14,331 nucleotides of DNA from RGIG6353 sp045594565 (GCA_045594565.1 JAZNYT010000087.1:1-14331), one strand, 5' to 3'. Counted from the stretch's first letter, positions 7,456 through 14,164 are shown. Notes: a model not told the origin generated them from the sequence alone. Numbers and translations are program-made.

Positions 7456-8460
7456 ATGAAAAAAACAAAGTATTTAATCATTTATCTACTGTTAGCGATG
7501 CTAAATGCGGTGTGTATACTTACACTTGCCGAAAACAAAGGAGCGTCTATAGATTTTAATAGTGCAAGTACTGTTGATTTTGAACGCTTGTCACCAAACA
7601 GCGTCAGTATTCCCGAGCCCGAAGATAATAATTTGGAAATACTTTCTAATAATGTCAGGCTTTACATTCCCGAAGAGAATACTGTGAGGCTAATGGACGT
7701 TGATGAATATTTGATTGGCGTCCTGTCGGGTGAAATGTACCACGATGCACCTATTGAAGCGTTAAAAGCGGTAGCAGTAGCTGCCAGAACGTACACCTTG
7801 TATATGGCATCGCAAAATATAAAAAAAGGATGGGACGTTACTGCTGATTCGTCGGTTTGTCAAGCCTACGTTGTTGAAGATAACGGTAACAATTATTTAA
7901 TAAAACAAGCAATAGAAGAAACGAGGGATGAGGTTGTTACTTATAACGGGGATTTGATTTGCGCTATGTACCACGCTTCAAGCCTATTAAATACCGAAAA
8001 TTGCGAAAACGTCTTTCTTGAGAAACTTCCTTATCTTTCCTCCGTAAAAAGCTTTGAAAATGAAAATAATGCATATTTTTCAGAAAAGGTTTTAAGTGCA
8101 AAAGATATAAACGATATACTTGAAGAAAATAATTTTCCCGTCTTTGATGGACCTACGCTCTCAATAAAGGTTACGTTAAATGAAAACGGAAGGTGTAAAA
8201 ATATCATACTTTCGGACGATAGTACGGGAATAGTAATTTCTGGCAGAGAGGCAAGAGAGATTTTCGGTATCAGATCAACGGGATTTTCGGTTGAAAATAC
8301 AGACGGCAAGTTTAGCTTCAAGGTTTACGGCTTTGGACACGGCGTTGGACTCAGTCAGAACGGTGCTGTTATTATGGCAGATAAGGGATATAATTACAGG
8401 GAAATACTTACACACTATTATTCTGGTACAGATATTTCAAAAACAATTTACAAATCGTGA
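7456..8460 (+). CDS. spoIID: SpoIID-like lytic transglycosylase (stage II sporulation, engulfment)
   Basis: A protein of 334 aa. SpoIID is a membrane-anchored lytic transglycosylase that cuts stem-free glycan strands so the mother-cell membrane can move round the forespore. Residues 5-25 form the membrane anchor. The core begins at VDEYLIGVLSGEM, with Glu93 as the expected catalytic acid, then ALKAVAVAARTY, VTADSSVCQAY (Cys135), a YHASS segment (His173), and ends in GFGHGVGLSQNGA and HYYSG. The part after YHAS is unusual: the common SSGGxT segment reads SSLLNT here. I start at the ATG at 7456 behind GGGAGGA (7446-7452), not the in-frame TTG at 7444. The spoIIQ-like gene follows on the same strand, an arrangement known in clostridia. 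Confidence 0.85.
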   Translation: MKKTKYLIIYLLLAMLNAVCILTLAENKGASIDFNSASTVDFERLSPNSVSIPEPEDNNLEILSNNVRLYIPEENTVRLMDVDEYLIGVLSGEMYHDAPIEALKAVAVAARTYTLYMASQNIKKGWDVTADSSVCQAYVVEDNGNNYLIKQAIEETRDEVVTYNGDLICAMYHASSLLNTENCENVFLEKLPYLSSVKSFENENNAYFSEKVLSAKDINDILEENNFPVFDGPTLSIKVTLNENGRCKNIILSDDSTGIVISGREAREIFGIRSTGFSVENTDGKFSFKVYGFGHGVGLSQNGAVIMADKGYNYREILTHYYSGTDISKTIYKS

Positions 8461-8471
8461 ATAGATATAAA

Positions 8472-8500
8472 ACATAAAGTTAAAAATATAGGTGAAAACA
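8472..8500 (+). promoter_or_regulatory. Possible SigF promoter before the spoIIQ-like gene
   Basis: ACATA at 8472-8476 and GGTGAAAACA at 8491-8500, 14 bases apart, approach the SigF pattern (GYATA then GGnRAnAnTw); the -10 differs at one position. SpoIIQ is under SigF in Bacillus. Weak evidence on its own. Confidence 0.3.
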
Positions 8501-8518
8501 AAAGAAAGAGGTAATAAT

Positions 8519-9181
8519 ATGATAAAGAAAATCAAAAACTTCAAGTTAACCAAGAGAGGGATATACATATCCCTTGCGGTATGTATGCTCATAATCGGTG
8601 GAATAGGCGTTTTTTCTGCTGTAAGAAATATGGGAAAGATAATCGAAGAATCCGACATAAATTATCTGGACGTTCCTGCAGGAAATGATATAATAAACTC
8701 GGAATTTTTTAATTCCTTAAACGAAACTCCTGTAGAAGAGCCCGCAAACAATGAAAAAATAACTTTAAACTTCAGAGCTCCCACCGAAGGACAGGTTGTG
8801 AAAGAATTTTCGGGCGCTGAGCTTGTATATTCTGATACGATGAACGATTACAGAACACATAAGGGTATTGATATTATAACCGAGGACGGTGCATCGGTAA
8901 CAAGCTCCGAAAGCGGCAAAATTATTAACGTGTACGATGATCCCCTTTGGGGGACTACGGTTGAGATAGAACATGCCGGAGGCTTTACCTCTTGCTACAG
9001 AAATCTTTCTGACGTAGTTCCCGAAGGCATAGAAGTCGGTAGCTTCGTAACGTCAGGCGGAATTATCGGCTCCGTCGGAACAACCGCTCTTGTTGAAATG
9101 GGAGAGAACACGCACCTCCATTTTGAAATGTGCCTTAACGGAGAAACAGTAAATCCTCTCGATTATATAACGTTCAGCTAA
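8519..9181 (+). CDS. spoIIQ: SpoIIQ-like LytM (M23) protein, intact zinc site
   Basis: A protein of 220 aa. SpoIIQ spans the forespore membrane and pairs with SpoIIIAH of the mother cell in the engulfment channel. One membrane segment (14-33) is followed by a linker and a LytM/M23 domain (about 85-220). The zinc site is complete: His114 and Asp118 in HKGID, and HLHFE with His199 and His201. Clostridial SpoIIQ keeps this site and can cleave peptidoglycan, while the Bacillus subtilis protein has lost it. I start at the ATG at 8519 behind AAAGAGGT (8505-8512); the GTG at 8492 has no such site. It lies 58 bases after the spoIID-like gene and ends in a strong terminator. Confidence 0.87.
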   Translation: MIKKIKNFKLTKRGIYISLAVCMLIIGGIGVFSAVRNMGKIIEESDINYLDVPAGNDIINSEFFNSLNETPVEEPANNEKITLNFRAPTEGQVVKEFSGAELVYSDTMNDYRTHKGIDIITEDGASVTSSESGKIINVYDDPLWGTTVEIEHAGGFTSCYRNLSDVVPEGIEVGSFVTSGGIIGSVGTTALVEMGENTHLHFEMCLNGETVNPLDYITFS

Positions 9182-9213
9182 ATAAAGGTCGGGCTTTTGC
9201 CCGACCTTTATTT
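9180..9213 (+). terminator. Intrinsic terminator after spoIIQ-like gene
   Basis: A perfect 15-bp stem, 9180-9194 with 9199-9213, GC-rich core (GGTCGGGC), TTTT loop, ending in a T-rich arm. The stop TAA (9179-9181) overlaps the stem base. Confidence 0.88.
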
Positions 9214-9229
9214 GTTCATAAATTTATAT

Positions 9230-9235
9230 TATAAT
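9230..9235 (+). promoter_or_regulatory. Possible promoter (-10 only) for the 9257 gene
   Basis: TATAAT at 9230-9235 lies 21 bases before the ATG at 9257. The hexamer 17 bases upstream (9207-9212, TTTATT) is a poor -35 and lies in the terminator arm. Because the previous gene is terminated, a start near here is likely. Confidence 0.4.
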
Positions 9236-9256
9236 GATAAAAGAGGTGAAATAAGT

Positions 9257-9706
9257 ATGAAAAAAGATATAAAACTTTATAACGTTCTTTTTCCTTTTTG
9301 GATGCTGCTACTTTTTCCTCAAGCGTGGCTTATTGTATTGCCCGGAAATTTTTTGATTGATAGCCTTGTTCTTATTGTTAGCCTTATAATGCTACAAGAA
9401 ACTCAAAAGAAGAATTTCTATAAAGCTTACATAGTGAAGATCTATTTGTTTGGTCTACTGTCGGATTTTTTTGGCGCTGCATATATGCTTTTAATGCTCA
9501 CCGTTGCAGAAGTGGGCAGAATGGGTGACGAAATTTATCTGACACTTCCTGCACTTCTCATATCCGCTGTCTTAATTTTTGTATTCAACTATTTTTTTAC
9601 CTTCAAGAAGACGGATAAAAAGATAAGGCTTGTTTTATCTCTCGTTTTTGCTATCATTACTGCACCGTACACCTTTCTTATTCCATCAAGCTGGTTGTAT
9701 TTCTAG
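9257..9706 (+). CDS. Small integral membrane protein, about 4 TM, unknown function
   Basis: A protein of 149 aa starting at the ATG at 9257 behind GAGGTG (9243-9248). Four hydrophobic stretches are visible: about 8-30, 32-45, 60-82 and 93-112, with a final one near 120-140; positively charged turns (QKKNFYK, FKKTDKK) separate them. The start (KLYNVLFPFWML) and the end (IPSSWLY) look like a conserved clostridial family, but I cannot name a function. It is followed 13 bases later by another small gene, so they may be co-transcribed. Confidence 0.7.
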   Translation: MKKDIKLYNVLFPFWMLLLFPQAWLIVLPGNFLIDSLVLIVSLIMLQETQKKNFYKAYIVKIYLFGLLSDFFGAAYMLLMLTVAEVGRMGDEIYLTLPALLISAVLIFVFNYFFTFKKTDKKIRLVLSLVFAIITAPYTFLIPSSWLYF

Positions 9707-9719
9707 AAAGGAGAAAATA

Positions 9720-10049
9720 ATGGCAAAGCATGAATTTGGAATTATGCCTGACGCACCCTTAAAAGGAAAAAGGTATGATGATTATGAGCCTGAAAAATAT
9801 AACTGCATTTCGGTTGACGATATATATCTTGAGAATATTGTATCAAGCTTTGATCACATAGATTTTTATTGGCAAACACTTGATATAAAAGAAAAAGGAA
9901 TAGCCTATTGCGGAGTAACGCTTATACCGCCCTCGTCGCACGAAGCTTTTATCAACGTTATAAAAGGTGTAGAAGGTTTTGAAGAGCTTGTCGACCTTCT
10001 TGTAAAGGCAAAAGGTGATGGGAAATGGGTGATTCATTACGGAATTTAA
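9720..10049 (+). CDS. Conserved small soluble protein, unknown function
   Basis: A protein of 109 aa starting at the ATG at 9720, six bases after AAAGGAG (9707-9713). It is soluble, with no signal or membrane segment. Conserved-looking segments are MPDAPLKGKRYDDYEPEKY, a YWQTLD segment, YCGVTLIPPSS and the end WVIHYGI. I believe similar proteins are widespread in anaerobic Firmicutes, but none with a known role that I can recall. It may share its transcript with the membrane-protein gene upstream. Confidence 0.7.
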   Translation: MAKHEFGIMPDAPLKGKRYDDYEPEKYNCISVDDIYLENIVSSFDHIDFYWQTLDIKEKGIAYCGVTLIPPSSHEAFINVIKGVEGFEELVDLLVKAKGDGKWVIHYGI

Positions 10050-10065
10050 CAGTGTTATGGGACTT

Positions 10066-10094
10066 TTTACTTTATTTTTTATAAAGTATAGAAT
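10066..10094 (+). promoter_or_regulatory. SigA-type promoter of the PHP-domain gene
   Basis: TTTACT at 10066-10071 and TAGAAT at 10089-10094, 17 bases apart (4 of 6 and 5 of 6 consensus matches). The start would lie near 10101, just before GAGGTGA (10111-10117) and the ATG at 10122. Confidence 0.6.
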
Positions 10095-10121
10095 ATTATT
10101 AAAAATTTAAGAGGTGAATTT

Positions 10122-10994
10122 ATGTATACAGATAAACAAGGAGAAAAATGGTACAAAGTAGGGCTCCATATACATACGACAGAATCTGACGGTAGAGTGA
10201 CACCCGAAGAATCGGCAAAAATTTATCGTTCAGCAGGCTTTGACGCTATTGCAATTACTGATCATTGGAAATATCACGAAGAAGCTGAAATTGAAGGCCT
10301 AAAGATAATATCGGGCTGTGAATATAACCTTGGACGTGCTGATACAATCTCCGGAGTTATGCATATTGTAGGTGTCGGAATGAAAAAAGACCCCGAAATT
10401 CTTCGCGAAAGTACTCGTCAAGAGATTATAGATGGCATCAATAAATGCGGAGGAATTGCTATTTTGGCGCATCCGGCGTGGTCTTTGAACACTATCGATG
10501 ACGCAAGGTCTCTTTCCGGATTTACTGCAACAGAAATTTATAATAGCGTTTCTGACGTAGAGCAGAGTAGCCGTCCGTATTCCGGTTATTTTGTTGATGT
10601 GTTGGCAAACGCCGGAATAAAATATCAGCTGGTTGCAACCGACGACGCTCATTACTATGATGGTACAGATGAAACCAAGTCGTACATTATGGTGAAGGCT
10701 CGTGATAATTCGACAGATGGAATTTTATCTGCTATTAAAAAAGGCAGTTTTTATTCGACACAAGGACCTGAACTCTACGTGACGAGAGAGTGCGATAAAA
10801 TTATTGTAAATTGCAGCGAATGTGTAAAAATTAATTTTCTTTCAAACGCTAGCTGGGCAAATAATAAAATTACTCGAGGAGTGGGCCTAACTTACGCCGA
10901 ATACATCGCTAAGGACTTCGAAAAATGGGTACGAGTGGAAGTGGTAGATGATAAGGGAAATTATGCATGGAGCAACATTATAACCATAAATTGA
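10122..10994 (+). CDS. PHP-domain metal-dependent phosphoesterase
   Basis: A protein of 290 aa. The PHP (polymerase and histidinol phosphatase) fold is clear in residues 1-215: HIHTTESDG (His16, His18, Asp23), AITDHW (Asp47, His48), SGCEY (Glu67), VMHIVGVG (His81), ILAHPAW (His117) and ATDDAHYY (Asp175, His177). All metal ligands expected for the family appear to be present. The C-terminal part (about 216-290) looks like a small beta domain (ELYVTR, IIVNCS, WVRVEVVDD), seen in some PHP proteins. Likely a cytosolic phosphoesterase; whether it acts on nucleotides, sugars or histidinol phosphate cannot be told. It is first in a probable transcript with the lipoprotein and deaminase genes. A GAGGTGA site supports the start. 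Confidence 0.86.
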   Translation: MYTDKQGEKWYKVGLHIHTTESDGRVTPEESAKIYRSAGFDAIAITDHWKYHEEAEIEGLKIISGCEYNLGRADTISGVMHIVGVGMKKDPEILRESTRQEIIDGINKCGGIAILAHPAWSLNTIDDARSLSGFTATEIYNSVSDVEQSSRPYSGYFVDVLANAGIKYQLVATDDAHYYDGTDETKSYIMVKARDNSTDGILSAIKKGSFYSTQGPELYVTRECDKIIVNCSECVKINFLSNASWANNKITRGVGLTYAEYIAKDFEKWVRVEVVDDKGNYAWSNIITIN

Positions 10995-11025
10995 TTTTGC
11001 TTGAAGCACAAAAGAGGTGAAGGGT

Positions 11026-11649
11026 ATGAAAAAATATTTTGCTTTGTTTTTTATTTTCTTTTGCTTTTTATTAACTTCTTGTTTTAGTGTAAATGATGAC
11101 ACGGAAACACCTAAAAAAAGCCTTGACGAGCAAAGCCGTGAGGTCATAGTAACAGATGGACCAATAGAAGAAATTTTCGATGTAGCTGTATCCTATGCTA
11201 ATTGGTCTGAGGAAGGTCAGATATTTTTAGGTTGTTTAAATGGTAAAAAAATGTATGAGAGCAAGACACAACACCTTCCTATATTCAAGTTTGATACTGT
11301 AGAGGAATTGGAACAGTTCAAAGAAAGAATGGGGGATTACCTGACTTTCGACAGTGGATATGATGAAATCCCCTCATTTAATGAAGTAATGTCAAAATAC
11401 GACGAGGGCTTTTTTGACGAAAACACTGTTATTCTCGTATATGTGCAGGCAAATAGCGGTAGCTATAGATTCGGCGTAAATAGCGTTTGTCGCTACGGAA
11501 AATGCTTTTGTGTTCACGTAGAGCAAACAAACTCACCAACCGAAGTAACCTGTGATATGGCAGGTTGGTTTATTACCCTTTGTGTTGCCGATGACGCAAT
11601 CGCGGATTGTACTGAATTTGATGCGGATTTAAATAACGTAAACTCCTAA
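11026..11649 (+). CDS. Lipoprotein, Cys-rich C-terminal part, unknown function
   Basis: A protein of 207 aa. The first 19 residues form a lipoprotein signal: MKK, a Phe-rich core and the lipobox LLTSC with Cys19. The mature part has an acidic linker and a domain with WSEEGQIF (about 66), an FDTVEELEQFKERM segment, a VILVYVQANSGSYRFGV strand region and a cysteine-rich end (five Cys, including CRYGKC). I do not recognise a named family. I start at the ATG at 11026, five bases after GAGGTGA (11014-11020); a GTG at 11017 lies within that site. It follows the PHP gene by 31 bases and precedes the deaminase-like gene by 18, so they may share a transcript. Confidence 0.75.
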   Translation: MKKYFALFFIFFCFLLTSCFSVNDDTETPKKSLDEQSREVIVTDGPIEEIFDVAVSYANWSEEGQIFLGCLNGKKMYESKTQHLPIFKFDTVEELEQFKERMGDYLTFDSGYDEIPSFNEVMSKYDEGFFDENTVILVYVQANSGSYRFGVNSVCRYGKCFCVHVEQTNSPTEVTCDMAGWFITLCVADDAIADCTEFDADLNNVNS

Positions 11650-11667
11650 TAGCTAGAAAGGATTTTT

Positions 11668-12066
11668 ATGTGGAATAAGCTTTATGATGCCGCAAGAAGC
11701 GTGCAAAACGGAAGAATCGTTTCTCCTTTTGTCGAGGCGGGAGGAGTAGCTGCCGCCATTCTAACTAAGAAAGGAAATATTTACGTCGGCGTGTGCATAG
11801 ATACCGCCTCATCCCTTGGAATGTGTGCAGAAAGAAATGCTATTGCAAATATGATAACGAACGGCGAGAGTGAAATAGATAAGGTGGTTGCCGTTATGCC
11901 CGACGGAAAGGTTGGCTCACCTTGCGGCGCTTGCCGTGAATTTATGATGCAGCTTGATAAAAATAGCGGAGAAATCGAAATTTTACTTGATCTTGAGTCC
12001 GAGAAAACGGTTAAACTGAAAGAGCTCGTCCCGGATTGGTGGGGGAAATCTCGTTTTTTAGAATGA
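11668..12066 (+). CDS. Cytidine deaminase-like zinc protein with altered ribose-binding residues
   Basis: A protein of 132 aa, the usual length of tetrameric cytidine deaminases. The zinc site is intact: Cys53-Ala-Glu55 in MCAERNAI (Glu55 the proton shuttle) and Cys86/Cys89 in PCGACREF. The segment before CAE differs: the family's NVENAS reads CIDTAS here, so the Asn and Glu that hold the ribose are Cys43 and Asp45. The C-terminus (PDWWGKSRF) also departs from typical Cdd. It may deaminate cytidine with changed affinity or act on another substrate. The start is supported by AGAAAGGA at 11655-11662. It ends the chromosome-side transcript before a terminator and the tRNA-Thr remnant. Confidence 0.83.
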   Translation: MWNKLYDAARSVQNGRIVSPFVEAGGVAAAILTKKGNIYVGVCIDTASSLGMCAERNAIANMITNGESEIDKVVAVMPDGKVGSPCGACREFMMQLDKNSGEIEILLDLESEKTVKLKELVPDWWGKSRFLE

Positions 12067-12093
12067 AAATTGACTTTTATTGTATAAAAAAAG

Positions 12094-12118
12094 AACGAAG
12101 CTATTTGCTTCGTTTTTT
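12094..12118 (+). terminator. Intrinsic terminator after the deaminase-like gene
   Basis: An 8-bp stem, AACGAAGC (12094-12101) with GCTTCGTT (12107-12114), loop TATTT and a following T run to 12118. It ends two bases before the tRNA fragment and would also act in part on the minus strand, after the tRNA. Confidence 0.82.
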
Positions 12119-12119
12119 G

Positions 12120-12164
12120 AGCTGGTGACGTGACTTGAACACGCGACCTGCTGATTACGAATCA
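12120..12164 (-). tRNA. 3' fragment of tRNA-Thr(CGU); att-site half
   Basis: On the minus strand this reads as the 3' part of a tRNA: anticodon loop TTCGTAA (12161-12155, anticodon CGT), anticodon-stem 3' arm TCAGC, variable loop AGGTC, a T-arm GCGTG-TTCAAGT-CACGT that pairs fully, acceptor 3' strand CACCAGC and discriminator T. CCA is not encoded. The 5' part is missing: upstream sequence keeps only three bases of the matching anticodon-stem arm, then diverges at 12165. This is what an integrase leaves when it inserts into a tRNA gene. The intact copy should be at the element's other end. Confidence 0.82.
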
Positions 12165-12242
12165 CAGCCGACGACTCAAAAAGCCTTATAAATAGGGACT
12201 TTTGAACATTTTTGTCCTGTTGCCATGATGCCAACCGTTGCC

Positions 12243-12279
12243 CAACTTTTTACAACTTTTTTGATTATTATGATTATTA
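12243..12279. repeat. Short direct repeats between att site and recombinase gene
   Basis: CAACTTTTT occurs at 12243-12251 and 12253-12261, and TGATTATTA is tandem at 12262-12270 and 12271-12279. Such repeats near attP can be arm-type binding sites, but they are AT-rich and could be chance. Confidence 0.4.
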
Positions 12280-13815
12280 ATCAAGTATATACTTTTGAGC
12301 GTTCTTCTGATTAATTCTATCGTAGTATTCATCACACGCCGAAAGTGCTTGTTCTTGCGTCATATGATTATAAATTGATGTGACTACAGTTGACGTGTTG
12401 TCACCTAGCATTTGCTGAACTACTTGTATAGATAAACCTTCTAAAAACATTCTAGTACACACAGTATGTCTGAAACGATAAAGCATAAAGTGCATATCTT
12501 GAATACCAGCTTTCTTAACAAAGCGTTGGATTAGGCATTTGTTTGAACTTGCACTCCTGAATTCTCCTTTTTCATTTGGGAATACATATATACTATCTCT
12601 CATAGCAACGGGCATAGTGTTGAGCTCTTTACGCCAATCAAGCAAAGCTTGAATTGTTAAATCAGACAAACCAACCCTTCTGACGCCAGATGCACTTTTT
12701 GTAGGTCCAATCACTTCGTATGATTTGGGTTTTTTTCTCAAATCTTTTATTACATCGTATCTTTCTATAACAGCATGCTTTATATCAACTGTCTTTTTGT
12801 CAAAGTCGATATTCTTCCATTCCATCGCCCTAAGTTCTCCAGGCCTCATCCCCGTACACTCCAAGACGCAAATCATCGGGTAAAGTATTTTGTTACAATA
12901 TACTTTGGATTTTTTTAAAACCAAAGCAATTTCTTCGTCACTATATGGTAATCTGTAATTTTCAATTTCCACTTTACTTGCAGGCATTTTTAATCTTATG
13001 AACGGATTCTTTGGTATCAATTCGTTGTAATAGGCTTCTTCCATAATCATCTTTGTAGTATTATAAGCCTTTTTTAGAGATACCTTTCCATATCTATACG
13101 AAAGCTTGTTAAATGTACTTATCAATTTATCTCTATCAATATCAACCATTTTGATATTACCTATACTTTCTAATACGGGAACCAATGAAATTCGATATCC
13201 GTCTATTGTTCTTGAAACAGCTTTTCCTATGCCTCTGTTAAGAATCATCTTTGCATATTCTTCAAAGGTCATATCTGTATATAAAGCGTTAGAAGCTTCA
13301 AGAGTTGTATTAGACGGAACAGGATTTTGCTGATGAATGTATTCACCATTGAGTTCTGCTAATCTTTGATTAAGATAACGTTCTGCTTCTTCTCTTTTCT
13401 TGAAACGCTTACTTGGGCGTAATCTTTTCCCATCGGAAGTTCTGCCCATATCAATCTGTGCCATATAGGCACCATCTTTAAGAGCAGAAACACTACCCGT
13501 ATATCTCTTAACGAACATACTATCATCCTCACAATCTGTAAATTCACTTTGTTGACTATAGTATATCGTATTTTCTATTGTTTGTCCGCTGGCAAGTTGC
13601 CCAAAATGAGCGACGCTCTTCTCACCAGTTACTTCGGACAAGGCATATCTTGATATATACGTCTTACCCGACGCATTTACCGCTTTCAACAAACCAGTGT
13701 CAATGAGGTCTTGTATAACCTTTTTAGGAACGCCTAAAAATCTTGATGCATCCTGAACCGACAAAAGAATTTTATCACTATTTATATTACTACTTATATT
13801 ATTTTCTACTAACAT
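12277..13815 (-). CDS. Tyrosine recombinase / integrase with N-terminal helix-turn-helix
   Basis: A protein of 512 aa, longer than most Tn916-type integrases (about 400). Residues 15-60 are an excisionase-type helix-turn-helix (SVQDASRFLGVPKKVIQDLI); about 105-155 an AP2-like arm-binding domain (YMAQIDMGR, GKRLRPSKRF); about 182-285 the SAM-like core-binding domain; about 290-500 the catalytic domain. Catalytic residues: Arg324 in TGMRPGELR, Lys373 in GPTKSASG, Arg449 in YRFRHT and the nucleophile Tyr482 in SIYNHM. Two positions differ: the first His of HxxR is Tyr446, and the His of the usual LGH is Asp472 (LGDN). The start follows AGGAGG (13831-13826). Its 3' end faces the tRNA fragment, which is its likely target. 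It should insert and excise the element. Confidence 0.9.
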   Translation of the reverse strand: MLVENNISSNINSDKILLSVQDASRFLGVPKKVIQDLIDTGLLKAVNASGKTYISRYALSEVTGEKSVAHFGQLASGQTIENTIYYSQQSEFTDCEDDSMFVKRYTGSVSALKDGAYMAQIDMGRTSDGKRLRPSKRFKKREEAERYLNQRLAELNGEYIHQQNPVPSNTTLEASNALYTDMTFEEYAKMILNRGIGKAVSRTIDGYRISLVPVLESIGNIKMVDIDRDKLISTFNKLSYRYGKVSLKKAYNTTKMIMEEAYYNELIPKNPFIRLKMPASKVEIENYRLPYSDEEIALVLKKSKVYCNKILYPMICVLECTGMRPGELRAMEWKNIDFDKKTVDIKHAVIERYDVIKDLRKKPKSYEVIGPTKSASGVRRVGLSDLTIQALLDWRKELNTMPVAMRDSIYVFPNEKGEFRSASSNKCLIQRFVKKAGIQDMHFMLYRFRHTVCTRMFLEGLSIQVVQQMLGDNTSTVVTSIYNHMTQEQALSACDEYYDRINQKNAQKYILD

Positions 13816-13883
13816 TTTCGAAAATCCTCCTATAACTAAAAATTTTAAAAATAAAAGAATTTTCCTTAGTTTTGATTTTCCTC

Positions 13884-13900
13884 TGCAATGTTACATTGCA
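13884..13900. promoter_or_regulatory. Perfect 17-bp palindrome, operator candidate
   Basis: TGCAATGT-T-ACATTGCA, 8-bp half-sites around one base. It sits one base downstream (minus strand) of a TATAAT (13907-13902) and about 70 bases before the recombinase ATG, a typical place for a repressor site. No clear -35 accompanies that TATAAT. Confidence 0.5.
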
Positions 13901-13908
13901 TATTATAG

Positions 13909-13926
13909 ACCCATAAGCATTTTCCC
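13909..13926 (-). other. Five-codon reading frame with strong ribosome-binding site
   Basis: On the minus strand AAGGGGG is followed four bases later by ATG CTT ATG GGT CTA TAA (MLMGL). Too short to judge by composition; the strong ribosome-binding site is the only support. Could be a leader peptide for the recombinase gene. Confidence 0.25.
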
Positions 13927-13963
13927 CCTTAATTCTAAATTTCTATTATCTATGTAAAGGCAC

Positions 13964-14000
13964 AAAAAAGACGTGCCGAAAGCAAAGCCTACAGCACGCC
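13964..14000 (-). terminator. Second leader terminator upstream of the recombinase gene
   Basis: On the minus strand GGCGTGC (14000-13994) pairs with GCACGTC (13976-13970), one G-U pair, with an inner AGGC/GCTT stem, then TTTTTT (13969-13964). GGCAC just inside it can instead pair with GTGCC beyond the T run, which would break the terminator. Confidence 0.55.
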
Positions 14001-14039
14001 AAATAAATTCAGTAGAATATATTTAGTTTTATAGTCAAT

Positions 14040-14066
14040 AAAAAACTAATTTCAAAGTAAAATTAG
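14040..14066 (-). terminator. First leader terminator upstream of the recombinase gene
   Basis: On the minus strand CTAATTT (14066-14060) pairs with AAATTAG (14052-14046) across a 7-base loop and is followed by TTTTTT (14045-14040). It lies about 65-90 bases after the predicted start site of the leader promoter. Confidence 0.6.
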
Positions 14067-14089
14067 AACCACCATCCACCATCCGCCAC
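14063..14089 (-). other. Tiny leader frame with tandem Trp codons
   Basis: GTG (14089-14087) opens an 8-codon frame reading VADGGWWF (first residue Met if used as start), stopping at TAA 14065-14063, at the foot of the first terminator stem. Two ATGs (14082 and 14075) open other short frames that run across the terminator. A GGTAAAG/AAAGGTGG region just upstream could bind ribosomes. Which frame, if any, is translated is open. Confidence 0.3.
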
Positions 14090-14135
14090 CTTTACCGCTA
14101 CAAAAGTGCCGAGTTGCTTTTACGACTATGCGGGT

Positions 14136-14164
14136 ATTATAACACAAGAAAAAATAAAATGCAA
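14136..14164 (-). promoter_or_regulatory. SigA-type promoter reading toward the recombinase gene
   Basis: On the minus strand TTGCAT (14164-14159) and TATAAT (14141-14136) are 17 bases apart. The start would be near 14129, giving an RNA leader of about 315 bases with two terminators before the recombinase ATG at 13815. Confidence 0.72.

Noticed and set aside
10068..10088. TACTTTAT/ATAAAGTA hairpin as a terminator
   Set aside because: The stem is only 8 bp, all but two pairs A-T, with no T run after it; the same bases make a better promoter for the PHP gene.
14063..14090. CCACC/GGTGG triplets as a CRISPR or tandem-repeat array
   Set aside because: Units are about 7-8 bases with no spacers; they are better read as leader sequence coding Gly, Asp and Trp.
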